Shown piece by piece: positions 8,590 through 21,000 of a stretch of 34,906 nt of DNA. The stretch comes from a virus. Under the pieces are notes generated by a model that saw only the letters and a list, made by a program, of their open reading frames with translations, made no database searches and was not told the DNA's origin. The stretch lies in the IMG/VR virus record IMGVR_UViG_3300020428_000040, positions 1 through 34,906 of that record; one strand, given 5' to 3'. The first letter of the stretch is position 1. The number at the start of each line of letters is the position of its first letter. The position numbers and the translations under genes are program-made.

Positions 8590-10121
8590 CAGAATTCTAG
8601 AACAATTTTAATATCTTCTCGCTGATTTTCTGCTCTAGTCACTTCGGGTCTATTATCTACGTAGATAATGTCTCCAGAATGTTGTTTAATCTCAGGTTCA
8701 GCAAGACCTTTTGTGAAGTTTTGACCAAAGTAATAGGTTTTTGAGTTCACAAGTCCTGAATCACCATTGTAATTAGTATCAATGGCAAGAGTTTCAGTAC
8801 CCGTTGTTGTAGTAATAACAACATTGGTGCTACCACCCGTATCTGGGGTGCTCGTGAATCTATTTAGACGGTAACCGTAAGCGGGAATTCCAGCAGTAAC
8901 GCTATCTGTAGCAAGTGACCTATCTTGCCAGAACTTTAAAATATTCGTTGTAGTGTCATATGAAACTACTTTTCCAACAGCAGTCGAACCAATACCTATC
9001 GTTTGAGTGACGATACCATCTGTCTGTACAGATAAACTTCCAGCAGAAGATCCAGTAAGACGTAGACCATAAACGCCTGATGCCAGTGTGTCTGTGAGAA
9101 GGTTAGTTGTACCATTAATTTCGGGATTTTTTATAATACCAATTCGTGAGAACTGGTTACCAATAGGTAAGTCAGGGTTTGTTACATCACTATTTTCAAG
9201 TCTTGTATATACAAGTACGTGGTAAACGCCAAGTTCCCTGTATATATCAGCACCATGTCCACCTGGAGGGGGTATGATTACCGAAAATTCTGCACCAGAT
9301 CCAGATACTAGATTACTTAAGTTTAATGTTCCAAATGTATAATCTCTTCCACCATCAGTTACTTGTACATTAGTTGGTTTACCATCAGTAAACTCAACAG
9401 ATGCCATACCATCAAAACCATCACCTTCTATAGGTACATTGTTTAGTACACCAGCATACTGGTATGCTGCACTTGATACGTCATCAATGGTGATTACTTC
9501 AATCTTACCATTTACAGCAGCATTTCTAACAGACGAAACGGAGGAATTCTCCATCCAGTTAGTTGGGACTGGAATGTATTCAACACTGTCAAACTTAACG
9601 ATTTCAGCTGGTTTAATTGTGTAAAGGTATTTCCAAATGTATCCATCAGATTCTAATTTTGGTTGTAGGTCAGTGTGGGTGGGTTCTTCTAATGATACTA
9701 TACCCTTGCCCAAATTGGAAGGGGCAGCACCGTTATATATGCACTCATATACTCTGTAATCAGAGTTCATCATATAATAACGTGCTGCTTTATACAAGTT
9801 GACTGGTCGATCTGTATTGTCAACACTATAGTCATGCCTATACATGTCATAGATTGCACCATTAGTCCATTCTATTTTTGGTATAACTCTAAGAACATCA
9901 GTTGAAGTAATCTTCTTAGCTGCAATCAGAGTTTCAAACCAATCTGATGAGTTATTAAAATTATCAACAGGTGTTGGGGTATTAGTATTCCAATCCGCTT
10001 TCACATCGGTTGCATCTGGCAGACCAATGAAGACGTAATAGCTATTAGTATCAGTTGAAATTCCACTGACGAAATTAGACGCATTCAAAACTCTAATCTG
10101 ATCAGTTATGATCGCTGGCAT
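8589..10121 (-). CDS. gp8: Baseplate wedge subunit gp8
   Basis: A T4 gp8 homologue, a structural component of the baseplate wedge. The clearest match is the C-terminus: IKQHSGDIIYVDNRPEVTRA followed by ENQREDIKIVLEF, against T4 gp8's RHSGEMIYMENRPP..A..QTEEINILFTF. A second match is SDGYIWKYLYTI (about residues 158-169) against GDGYVWEYLFEI in T4. The N-terminal part (SYYVFIGLPDATDV, later VIPKIEWTNGAIYDMYR) follows the same scheme. At 510 aa it is longer than T4's 334. The extra length includes a segment near residues 225-290 with a DGGRDY turn also found in the neighbouring giant proteins, so it seems to be an insertion. It sits 23 bases downstream of the 1639-aa gene, behind a candidate late promoter. 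Confidence 0.93.
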   Translation of the reverse strand: MPAIITDQIRVLNASNFVSGISTDTNSYYVFIGLPDATDVKADWNTNTPTPVDNFNNSSDWFETLIAAKKITSTDVLRVIPKIEWTNGAIYDMYRHDYSVDNTDRPVNLYKAARYYMMNSDYRVYECIYNGAAPSNLGKGIVSLEEPTHTDLQPKLESDGYIWKYLYTIKPAEIVKFDSVEYIPVPTNWMENSSVSSVRNAAVNGKIEVITIDDVSSAAYQYAGVLNNVPIEGDGFDGMASVEFTDGKPTNVQVTDGGRDYTFGTLNLSNLVSGSGAEFSVIIPPPGGHGADIYRELGVYHVLVYTRLENSDVTNPDLPIGNQFSRIGIIKNPEINGTTNLLTDTLASGVYGLRLTGSSAGSLSVQTDGIVTQTIGIGSTAVGKVVSYDTTTNILKFWQDRSLATDSVTAGIPAYGYRLNRFTSTPDTGGSTNVVITTTTGTETLAIDTNYNGDSGLVNSKTYYFGQNFTKGLAEPEIKQHSGDIIYVDNRPEVTRAENQREDIKIVLEF

Positions 10122-10141
10122 CTCGTTAGACTATTTTTGTT

Positions 10142-10149
10142 TATTTATG
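10142..10149 (-). promoter_or_regulatory. Candidate late promoter for gp8 and downstream genes (CATAAATA)
   Basis: The minus strand reads CATAAATA, 20 bases before the gp8 ATG and overlapping the stop codon of the 1639-aa gene. Upstream of this point, gp25 to the 1639-aa gene form an unbroken chain of TAATG overlaps. The box is found exactly where the chain is interrupted, which favours a real promoter. Confidence 0.55.
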
Positions 10150-13100
10150 TGTAAGAATCTAGTAAGTGTGTGGTTCTTATCAACTGCGGTGCTGTTGACA
10201 GACCTACTAGACCATTATTTGTGGTGACTGATTGCTCAAATCCACCAGATCTGGATGAAGTAAACTTCGCCCAACTGAAGGAACCATAAGTATTTCCAGC
10301 ACCAGAACTTAGTCCTACAAAGGACAGTCCATGATTATCTTGGACATTAGTATGTATACGCATAGTCTTACCCGTTCCTACCACCTCAAGATGACTAACT
10401 TGATAGACAGAATCTAGGAATGAAGTAGCGACTCCAATAACAGATGTAGTACCAACACCAACTGCTGTTACACCTGAACCAACATTACTGTTGGAAACAA
10501 CAAAGTAATCACCTGTACTAATACCAGTTTTCAATATTCCACCAAACTCATTAATTCTTAATGGAGATTCTAATGGAATATAGAATTCAAACTGTAATGC
10601 ATCAGCAGTACATCCTACACCAGTAATAATACCTTCATCACCAAGTACTTCACAACCAGTTACTGTCTCAATAGTGGATGTATCTTCTGCATTTTCATCT
10701 ACAATTTTAATATCAAACTCAGCAGTATCTGGTTCTTCAGTCTTACTGAATACCAAACTGCCACCATAACCATAGAATGTATTGGTACTTGAAGTAATAC
10801 CCTGTATCAATCTAGTTACAGGTCTTACTCTAGACCTCAACATGTCACGGGTTTTATGTATCTTAATACCAGAAATAACCATATCTTCAGTTTGCTTACA
10901 CCATGTAACTGGTCTAAGTGGTTGAGGTTCTGAAGATATACCAACACCATTGTATAGAGTAGTTAATACACTATCTCTACTAATGATATCTCTAATAATT
11001 CTACCATCCTGTTTTACTGGATTTACTGTTCCATTACGTTTTTGTATAGTTAATTTATCACCAGGTTTAACTGTCTGCAATGATGTTGAGTCACTAACGT
11101 CTGAATCAGTACCCCTATAGAATAGTATTTGTAAACTAGACCCTGCAACTGGTGGTTCAGTAAACGTTAATCTAGTACCACCATCAAATGTATATGCAAC
11201 ACCAGGATCCTGTAGTATATCATTAATGAAGATTAATAATACATCTTCTAAACTAATTGGAGAACCTTCTAATTTCTCGATAGATAATGGTTTACCATTT
11301 TCATGAATAGTAAAGGTTCTTCTTCTACCGTTAAACTGATGTGAGAAGTCATCTAATATTTGTAACTTACCAAGAACCCATCCAGCAAACTCATCGTCTC
11401 TTACTTCACTAATAGTAAACTTAGGTTCTTCTAAATCACTTCCAAGATACTCATGAGTATACCTTTCACCTGCTTCTGGCATGCCAACATCTAATTCTAT
11501 AGTAGATCCACCTACAGATGTTATTTCAGTACCTATACCAGATATTTGATCTATACCTGATCTAGGATATGAATGAGCACTACCATACTCATCTTTAGCA
11601 CATGTAAACCATAAGGAGTTATCCCTTACAAATACATTAGTTCCTGTTTTAAGACTATGTGAACCTATATCTAAACTTAATAAACCTGTATCACCACTGT
11701 AAGTAGCATCATTAACCCTATGCTGAACATGAGGAGATCTTCCTACATTAAGTGTTACTGTAGTGCCAGCAACAGATACTATAGGACATGCTGTATTGTA
11801 GAATGGATCTGTTGATCTAGGATAACTATGCTCACTGGCATTACCATCCATATCGCATGTGAACGTGATACTTTCTGGCATGAATCTTAAAGATTCACCA
11901 CCCTTAATAATACAGTCAGCACTTGACTCTTGGAATATATGATCTGATACGTTAGTTGAAGGTGTTACCTTGAGTACTTCAACCTCGAAGCTATTAGCAG
12001 TGATGTTAGATATGCTAAGCCACTGGTTGCTGTAAGGATCAGAAGATCTTGGATAATTGTGTTCTGTACCATAGTTGTCCTTTGCACATTTAAAGGTTAA
12101 TGACTCATCAACGAATTTGATTCGTTCACCAACAGTGAATCCATGATTGGATATCGTACATGTAATTATACCAGTGTTAGGATTATATGCAGCAGTTGTT
12201 AAGGAATGTGTAGATCCACCACGTAATGTGTGGGAACCAATAGACATGACCATATCACCAGTATTAGCATCGTAAGTTGCTCCACTAACAAGATGACCTA
12301 CAGTCTGTGATGCACCTACATTAACTGTAAATGTATCTGTAGTAACACCTGTGATAGAAGTGATGACACCTGCTACTGGGTCACTTGCTCTAGGATAAGA
12401 ATGGAGAGTCTCTTTGCCATCCATGCTACATTTCAAGACCATAGAACCAGTCTTGATACCTACACTATCACTTGTAGTTAAACTATGACCAACTAATGTA
12501 TATTCAACATCACCTGTAGTGGGATTATATGAAACATCAGTAGGACTAATAGCAGATCCATTCCAACTACCGTCTCTTAAAGAATTACCTTCAATACTGA
12601 CAGTCTCATGCTCATACTCACCACCACTAATAACTCCATATGGAGTAGCACTAACAAAGGTATGGTTATAAGCACCACCAGATTGAATTGGATGTGATAC
12701 TAAACCAGATGTTGTTGGAATACCTGCAATAGTACATTCTTCTCTGAAGGTATATCCAAATCCTATATTACCAAGATTAAATTTATCTAACTGTTTAGCA
12801 TCATTGATGGTAACTGATACAGATGCACCTATACCTGTACTTGAACTTATGAGTTGTAGATCATCATAGGGAACTGGTGCATCAAACTCACATTTAACTG
12901 GTTTTGATAGTTTACCACCACGTTTGTAGTAATGTCTTTCTGTTGTAGTACCAACTTGACATGTGAATGTATCATTATCAATAACTCTAATAACATTAGT
13001 CTTAGATCCAGCATAGTCACCACCCCTAGGAGCAAATAGAACTCCCTGCACAAAACCACCTGAATGGTAATTGTGTTCCTCTACAGTAGACTGACCTACC

Positions 13101-15064
13101 TGAACCTTAAATTGTGTAGGTGAAAGTATTTCTAGTACTGGAGTGCCATTATAGTATGGGTCAGTAGTTCTTGGGTAAGCGTCTGATCCACCTGGTGCTG
13201 TATATGCACAAGTAAGTCTTATATCATCAAATACAACATCTTTACCTAGACTAAATCCATGATCCGAAGATGTAGTAACAGTCATAATACCACTACCACC
13301 ATCATAGTCTGCATTGGTAATTGTTCTACCTGGACTGTAATAGCATGTTAAGGATATACCTGCAAGACTAATAGTATTACCTTGTTTCAGTTCATGACCT
13401 ACAGCAGTTATAGTAGCAATACCACTTGTATGGTCATAATCAAGATTTGATATATCCCTTGCTGTATAGAACCCTTCTCCACCTTCATTCAAGTAAGTTT
13501 GATCTACATGACCGTCTGCAACATCAAAAGTACCACCAGCAGAAACAGTAGATCCAGCACCTGCTACCCTAAACTCATATGTAGTAGGACCGTTTATATA
13601 ACCACTACCATCATACTTAACCCAAACATTACTTATAGTACCAGCAGCAGATACTGTAGCAGTACCAATAGCAGTATATTGTGGTTGGTATCCAAATCCC
13701 TGACTATTACCTAGCGTGACAATTAATCCTCTTCTAGGTAGATTATTAGCATTAACATCATCTAAACTATATCTTTCTACTGGGTCTTTACTATTGCCAG
13801 TATATTCAATAGATGTAATACCAGTTACAGGACCACCAATAAACTCATAGTCTGTATCAGGTTTTTGGAATACGTTATTAACTAGCAATACACCATAATC
13901 ACTTGTTATACCAACAGTATTAACACCAGCACTTGTTAAAGTAAATGTCTTACCTATACCAGTAAACTCTTGGGATAGATCATCCATGACGATGTTTCCA
14001 GTATAGTCAGATCTAATGAATGATCTACCTTGGAATGATGATCCATTTACTACATCAACCAACCTAATAGTATGTGTGCCAATACCAGAACTGGTCATAG
14101 TAATAGCAATACCTGCTAATGCATCATCACGTGTTTCTGCCCATGAGTAATTATTTTGCTGGTTTCTAATTAAGAAATAATCTTCATTAGCAACTAATGG
14201 TTCTGGTGGATCTAAAGTTTCCAACCTTACAGAAGATCCTGTTTCTAATAGATCAGTTAATACAACAAAACTATTACCTGCTACATCAACTACTTCTGAT
14301 GATATACCAGCACTAAATTTAATACCACCAAAAGGAACGTCAGCAAAAGTAAGTATATCATCTACAATATTATAATCACCCAATACTAACTCTACAATAG
14401 AACCAGCAGCATGTGGTTTATTTCTTGTTCCCATCCAACCACGATCACATAATAAATCGTTAGTATTACCTTGGAACCCTACAACTAAAATCCTTAAAAC
14501 TTCATCATCAATCTTTATAAGATCGTAGTTTTTAAATAACTGTGCATTTTCAACAGTGATAATTCTATTGTTTACACCAGTTAAAACAGTATTATATCCA
14601 GGTCTTTGATATAGTGGAGACTGGATCATATTATCCAGTGCAATTATACACTTACTATTCTGCTTCTCTGCTGTAAATGAATGAGTAGTACCAGCACCTA
14701 CAGTTATAATATTAATTGGTGATCCTGAATGAGCATCTGCTTCTGTCTCTGCAACCTTTATCTTATTCTCATCAATCTTAATAGCAAATACTCTTTCAGG
14801 TAGTGTGTTACCAATACCAATAGTAGGATCTATACCTATAGCAGTTCCACTACCACCTGCTTCGTAATGTAATGGTTCACCTGTTACATAAAAATGATTA
14901 TTAACTACAAACGTATCAGCACCTAACAAAACCTCAGAAGTAGAGGATCCATCAAATTCCTTATGAAATATAGAATCTCCTTTATGTGTCAAATTAAACG
15001 AATACCTAAAGGTTTCCGTTAAAGAATTATATTGGCGATTTATAGATCCTAACTGAAATCCCAT
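10145..15064 (-). CDS. Large repeat-rich virion structural protein, 1639 aa
   Basis: No T4 homologue is recognised. The N-terminus reads MGFQLGSINRQYNSLTETFR. Residues about 185-215 hold IDDEVLRI..CDRGWMGT. Two copies of a fibre-type module (VLLVNNVFQKPDTDYEFIGG near 388 and VLLIFINDILQDPGVAYTFD near 1288, the second followed by LTFTEPPVAGSSLQILFYRG) resemble modules widespread in phage fibres and tail pins. Between them, residues about 560-1200, are repeated units of roughly 75-130 residues, each with L-F/K-CxxD-----H-YPR[S/T/A].DP. The protein is almost wholly beta-strand and turn, without signal peptide or membrane span. It lies between the gp7-like protein and gp8 and its start overlaps the previous stop (TAATG). 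A baseplate-peripheral or adhesion function is inferred. Confidence 0.88.
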   Translation of the reverse strand: MGFQLGSINRQYNSLTETFRYSFNLTHKGDSIFHKEFDGSSTSEVLLGADTFVVNNHFYVTGEPLHYEAGGSGTAIGIDPTIGIGNTLPERVFAIKIDENKIKVAETEADAHSGSPINIITVGAGTTHSFTAEKQNSKCIIALDNMIQSPLYQRPGYNTVLTGVNNRIITVENAQLFKNYDLIKIDDEVLRILVVGFQGNTNDLLCDRGWMGTRNKPHAAGSIVELVLGDYNIVDDILTFADVPFGGIKFSAGISSEVVDVAGNSFVVLTDLLETGSSVRLETLDPPEPLVANEDYFLIRNQQNNYSWAETRDDALAGIAITMTSSGIGTHTIRLVDVVNGSSFQGRSFIRSDYTGNIVMDDLSQEFTGIGKTFTLTSAGVNTVGITSDYGVLLVNNVFQKPDTDYEFIGGPVTGITSIEYTGNSKDPVERYSLDDVNANNLPRRGLIVTLGNSQGFGYQPQYTAIGTATVSAAGTISNVWVKYDGSGYINGPTTYEFRVAGAGSTVSAGGTFDVADGHVDQTYLNEGGEGFYTARDISNLDYDHTSGIATITAVGHELKQGNTISLAGISLTCYYSPGRTITNADYDGGSGIMTVTTSSDHGFSLGKDVVFDDIRLTCAYTAPGGSDAYPRTTDPYYNGTPVLEILSPTQFKVQVGQSTVEEHNYHSGGFVQGVLFAPRGGDYAGSKTNVIRVIDNDTFTCQVGTTTERHYYKRGGKLSKPVKCEFDAPVPYDDLQLISSSTGIGASVSVTINDAKQLDKFNLGNIGFGYTFREECTIAGIPTTSGLVSHPIQSGGAYNHTFVSATPYGVISGGEYEHETVSIEGNSLRDGSWNGSAISPTDVSYNPTTGDVEYTLVGHSLTTSDSVGIKTGSMVLKCSMDGKETLHSYPRASDPVAGVITSITGVTTDTFTVNVGASQTVGHLVSGATYDANTGDMVMSIGSHTLRGGSTHSLTTAAYNPNTGIITCTISNHGFTVGERIKFVDESLTFKCAKDNYGTEHNYPRSSDPYSNQWLSISNITANSFEVEVLKVTPSTNVSDHIFQESSADCIIKGGESLRFMPESITFTCDMDGNASEHSYPRSTDPFYNTACPIVSVAGTTVTLNVGRSPHVQHRVNDATYSGDTGLLSLDIGSHSLKTGTNVFVRDNSLWFTCAKDEYGSAHSYPRSGIDQISGIGTEITSVGGSTIELDVGMPEAGERYTHEYLGSDLEEPKFTISEVRDDEFAGWVLGKLQILDDFSHQFNGRRRTFTIHENGKPLSIEKLEGSPISLEDVLLIFINDILQDPGVAYTFDGGTRLTFTEPPVAGSSLQILFYRGTDSDVSDSTSLQTVKPGDKLTIQKRNGTVNPVKQDGRIIRDIISRDSVLTTLYNGVGISSEPQPLRPVTWCKQTEDMVISGIKIHKTRDMLRSRVRPVTRLIQGITSSTNTFYGYGGSLVFSKTEEPDTAEFDIKIVDENAEDTSTIETVTGCEVLGDEGIITGVGCTADALQFEFYIPLESPLRINEFGGILKTGISTGDYFVVSNSNVGSGVTAVGVGTTSVIGVATSFLDSVYQVSHLEVVGTGKTMRIHTNVQDNHGLSFVGLSSGAGNTYGSFSWAKFTSSRSGGFEQSVTTNNGLVGLSTAPQLIRTTHLLDSYT
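11460..13390 (-). repeat. Tandem YPR[S/T]xDP modules in the 1639-aa protein
   Basis: At protein level the motif Y-P-R-[STA]-[STG]-D-P/I recurs at about residues 635, 895, 1008, 1081 and 1171. Each time it is preceded by a [LF]xC[AS]xD/xG...[EH] segment and followed by a short V/I-rich strand pair ending in a HxY/H-V/I-F position. Degenerate copies (CYYSPGRT, RHYYKRGG) occur at the left end of the array. The copies have diverged at DNA level, so this is an old duplication and not a recent DNA repeat. Confidence 0.75.
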
Positions 15065-18000
15065 TAGCTTAGTGTTTTTACAGTATCGAAAGGTATACCA
15101 TCAGGTTTAGTTATCCTAATCTGTGATGTCCGTATAATGTAGTCAATATTGTCTCTTGGAGTAAACCTAAGTAGGCAGTTTGAACCAGAGACCTGTATCT
15201 CCGTATTTAGTAGGTCACGCTTGGGGTCTGACGAACCAGTTGATACTAAACCATATCTATTCCAGTTAGCATCACCTTCAAAAGTGTTGACTGCCATATT
15301 GAATACAGACTGCTCACCATCAGTTACGTTTTCAATGTTGATAAGTAATCTCCAAGAAGTGAAATCATTGAATCCCATAGTTTCAATGGTTTCTATACTG
15401 CTAGAAGGACTTTGTGATATATCTGTATATGAAGTATGTAATACAGAATCACCAACCTGATACCTAGAAGTCTGAATACCTGTTGTTGAATTATTATAAG
15501 TTTGTCCAACTCCTATGAATGATGCTAATGCAGATACAGTTGCTGCATATGCTACATTAGACTGCCAGTCTAATAGGATTTGATTATTACCATCAATATT
15601 AACACTAAAGTCACCTAAGTCAGTACCATCACTATCCATCTCTGCATAGTTAACAAAATGTGTTGTAGAACCAATACCAATAAAGGTACTTTCTACAACT
15701 TCCTTCTTACCATTACCAGATGCTGCAACTAATACCTGACCACACTTAAAGTCCATAGCATTTACGGATAATAAATTGCGACTTGTATTAGCAGGGACAT
15801 TAGTAGTGTTACCTGACTTAAGAAGACCTCCAAATGATGTTGCACCAACACCAGTTGCTATAGTCATTATCTCCTTATAGAAGGTAATATCATAAGTTAA
15901 TACAGAATTAAATGGACTAAATCTAACTGATACTAGATCTCCTATAGTTTCTGTATAGAATGTTCCAAGATTAAATGCATCGGATAAAGTTGAATACTGG
16001 TTATTGAAAGCAACTGTATCATCAGCACTAATTACAAACTCAATATACTGAGTCTCATTAGACTGAAGCATAGTTGATGGTGTAACAACTATTTGTGCAA
16101 AATATTTGATAGCATTAAATGAACCTAAATTTAAAGTATCAATTTCAATATTTCTCTTAATAGCAGGGTCATTATAGAACTGAGGTGATATGTCATCAAT
16201 CTCAAGAACCCTGTTACCATCACACATTAATGAATTACCAAACTTAAGAGACTTAAAGACAATCTCATCAGTTTTAGTCTCAGTATCATTAGTAATTTCA
16301 TATACTGAATCATAGTTGTAATGGCAGTTAATATGTACCTCATTATCAAGGAAGATAGTAGATGGTGTCTTCACTTGATCTGTCATTGTGATAGATCCAG
16401 CAACACCAGCAATAGATGGTATTAAAAGATCACTATGCTTTTTAAATCCAGCAATATGTGCCAGTGAATCAACTGGTTCATCCCAACTACTAATACCAAC
16501 TCTAGACTTCAATGAGTATGCAAACTGCTGGTAGTAATCACTGTTTTGTATTCTCTGGAAGTATTCATTTAACTTACCAGTATCACGTTCCCAATCAGAA
16601 TTACGAATAATAGAAACACCTGTATCAAAATTACCTGTAAAGGACTGCATACCCTTAATGTATGCAGATGCTTGAGATACTTTACCTCTAATTTGATCTC
16701 CAGTATTAAAACCTACTATACTATCAACTCTAAGAACATTAGTTAAGTTTCCATCACCACGAATACAATTATTAGATGCCTTCTTAGTGTATATTTCTTC
16801 ACCATTATAGAACTGTGCTTCCTTCAATTTTATATCAAAGGATGCTATATCACTCTTCTTAACAACAGAACCATACTGTTGAGCATCATGATCACCTGGG
16901 TCTGTATCAACTTCATAGGTTACAGTTGCTTGATCCAACATACCAAATGCTGTTGAAACACCAGTTAGAGTAAAGTATTGGAAAGCATAATCCTGTGAGT
17001 TATAACCATGACCTGAAGATACACCTATATTCTCAACAAATACCTTATCACCTATAGTAAATGGTACTGGAAACTCTGTAGTAAATCCAGACTGAGGAGT
17101 TTTAAGACGTAATGTTACATATGGTGCTGCATATGATGCTGATACAATACCAACACCGTTACTGTTATTGACAGGGAATAGTACATTATCAGTGGATTCC
17201 ATAGATCCACCATTAGCAGTAATTTCAACTTCCCCTACAGAATTACCTACTAACTCACATCTTACTGCTGCTTCAGGTTGTAATACGTCTTGTTTAGTGT
17301 TGTATACAACTAAATCAGGTGCTATCAAATAATTCTTACCACCTGTTACAATACCAACAGAATCTAACTGGAAATTGTCTCTTAATGTAATTACATCAGG
17401 AACAACTGCCTGTGGTTGCATTGTCTTATCAGTTGGATAATCATATCCATACTCTTCAATATCAACTCTTTGTAAATCACCAATCTTAGTACCAAATGGT
17501 ATAAGGTCAGCACCATTACCAGTATCAGATTCAACTTCTACGTTAGGTATAGAAACATAACCCTTACCTTGGTTAAGCATATCAACCTTGGCAATAGGTC
17601 CTATAGTATTTTCTGATGTAGTGGTATATGATATTGTAGAATCTGTACTATATCCAATACGTTCCTGACAATCAAATATATTGTAAGTAAATGTGTTAGA
17701 TGTAGTTGTAGATAAAGAATGTTTACCAGAGAACCTACTTGGACTAACAACAATCTTACCATATTCAGATTGGTCTACATCTACTTCAATTATCTTTGTA
17801 GGATTATTAGATTCAAATTTATAGAATAAGAAATCAGGTACATTCTCACTAAAATGAATATCTGTGTATGTTTCAAATTCTTTATTATCACCTGCAACAC
17901 CAACATTGGTTATTTCAATAGCATCTAAAGCAGAACCATAGAATCTTTGTGTAAAGAATGAATCTAAGAAAAATTCAATCTTAGTATCTGTAAGAGTTGG

Positions 18001-21000
18001 TGAATGAGTTAAGAATCTTAATGTATCACCCTTAGTTACAGATATTCTAGGGTTATTAACACCATCAACATCTACAAATCTAGATGAAGCACTATAACCA
18101 GCATATACAGAACTTGATGCAGCAGAAACCAAGGTTAAATCAATATCATCACCTGGTCTCATACCATGTTCTTTGTCTGTAGTAGCTGTAATCTCAAATG
18201 ATTGTACAGTTCCTAATCCAACTGCTCTATTAGTCTTAAGACTATGTGAATTACCAATACCAATATTACCATTGAATAGTACACGACTTCCAGTAGGTTC
18301 AGTCTTGATACCAACGATATTATTTCCTATCTGAGAAATATAAACAGTACTTGGTAGTGGTTGTTGCTGTACACCATCTGGAGAATATGTTAAAGAAGTA
18401 CCAGCACCAGGACTATACTTACATTCCTCATTATTGAGGAATGAGTTGCCAGGAATGTATATACCACCAGCAGGTACAAAGAATGGTTTAGTAGTATTAC
18501 CTGCTGCTACAATAGAAACATAACTTCCTATACCAACACCAGTGCTAGTAATACCAAGAGTAGAAATACCAACAGTTAAACCAACACCAACTGAGTTAGC
18601 AGCATCAAAGTATCTAATGTAGTTTGTAGGTGTACTAAAGTTTAATTTTCTTGGTACTTCATAAGTAAATTCCTTTTCTAGTCTTTCAATCTTAGATCTA
18701 TAAGTATGTGCAGCACCAGCAGTACCTAGAAGTGTTCTTTCTAATACTAACTTATTGTTCTTGAGGTCTAGATCTAGTACCTTAAATTTCTCAGCATCTA
18801 TTTGTAGTATATCATCTACCCTAAACTTCTTATGTACATCATCACTTGTAGATACAGATGTAGTAAGACCACTAGGTTGTATTTCTTCCAATAGGAAGGA
18901 TGAAACGTACTCTAAATCTATTTGGAATCTACCTTCAAGGTCAGGGAAGTTTGTATTTGTAACATTGATATAATATCCATCATTCAGACCGTGTGGAATT
19001 GTAGTGATACCAAGGACTTTTTTACCTATTGGTATTAGTTCAACATCAAGCAATTCATTGATAGATGATGTTACGGTAGTAATACCAACACCTTCTATTC
19101 TAGAAACTTTTGCTAAAGCACCAAATCCATTTGTACCTTCATTATCAAATACTACCCTATCCCCGACTGTGTAATCTAATCCAGACTCAAATATATCAAG
19201 TTTCTCAATACCACCTTCACTAACCTTAATAATCCTTGAGTTAGTCTCTGTTCCACGATTAGCAGGACCTGAGAACTCATATTCTTTTAGGTTATATGGA
19301 AGAGTATTCTTCAATAGACCTAATGAACCTGGGTCTATTTCCTGATTGGAGAAGAAACCATAATTGAATAATACTGGATCTGAATGATAAGTATGACCAA
19401 TAACATATGGGAATACAGGAACTAGATCACCTTGAGACTCTTTAACTGTCACATGGTAAGCATAGATTCCATTTGGATACTCTGGTGTAATAGAGAATCT
19501 ACCATTATGCTCATCAAGATCTCCATAATTTTCAACATAAGCATAGTCTTCTACAAATGCCCCTGCTGGATACTCTGTATAATCAGGTCCATTAATTCTA
19601 ATTCCAAAATTCTGAAGTGCATAACTGGACTTCATTAACCTTAATCCACCAGTTCCATCTACATTATGATTTGCAATAGGACCATATATTGGGTTTCCAT
19701 CATAGGCATAACCTAAAATAGGAGAATGTCCATTATTATCATCACCTAAGAATTCTCTTAATTTCTTAGGAGCATAGTAGTTAACATACTTAGAACCATA
19801 AGCACTCTTAGTTGGTGTATCAATATATCCATCATCATCACCAACCATATCATAATGTCTATCTACTTCATCAAGAGTCCATGAGTTAATATTACTGGAA
19901 AGAATACTGTTCTTACCTGGTGTTTCTGCTCTTACGAATGTATTAGATTGTTGATAGTTACCACCTTTGTCGATAATATCAACACCGACTAATTTTCCAT
20001 TATTAACTCTTCCTCTTGCTTTAGCACCATATCCAGTTCCTTCAATAATGATATCTGGAATACTATACCAATTTTTACCACCATCCTTAACAAAGATTTG
20101 CTCTATTCTACCATTAACAACATATGGTCTCAGCAATGCACCACTACCTTTAATAATATCAATAGGAACTCTAAAGTTATCATTCATAACGGTAGAACCA
20201 TAGTTCTTACCACCATCTATGATGTGGATATGATCTATAGAACCACGAATAATAGGTGATGCTGATGCAGGGTCTGTAGATATACCTTGTCTACCTTTGA
20301 TAGTAACTTCAATAGGAGCATACCTAAAGGTATGAATACCAGCAGTTACAGTACCAAAATCTACACCAAGTTTAAAGTTATCATCATCTAATTTCTCTAC
20401 AGTATAAAGACCTTTATTGTCTAGACCACTTATAGGATCGTCACATACATACTGGATCTCATCCTTATCAGCATATCCATGATTAGGGACATAGATTACA
20501 TTGGTATACTTATTAATCCTATTATCTACAGTTGGATTTGGTACTCTTAATGTATTTTCTTTATTATAGAATCTACCACCATCTATAATTCTAACCTTAT
20601 CAACTTTTAGTCTTCTTTCCCTAGTTTCAAATATATGGTATCCAATACCATTTTGTGTGATATCTATAGTACCAATACCAGCAAGAGAATTACTCTTACT
20701 ATCAGTAATGGTCATCTTAAAGTCATCATTAGGATTTGGTATAGCAAAATATGATGCTTTATCTACCAAATTACCAGGAGTTGTGCCTATACCAATTGGT
20801 GTAGTATCTTGAGTAGAATAGATTAACTCTTCACCAACATGGAATCCATGTGGAGTTTTAAAGGTAAATGTATTATCTTCTGTACTAACAACCCCACCAA
20901 CAGAAGCACTATTAAAGACTGCTTCATGTGGAACTATTTTCATCTTTGCTTCAGCGTATCCTTGACCACCGCCACCAGTGATTGATACGATAGGTGTATC

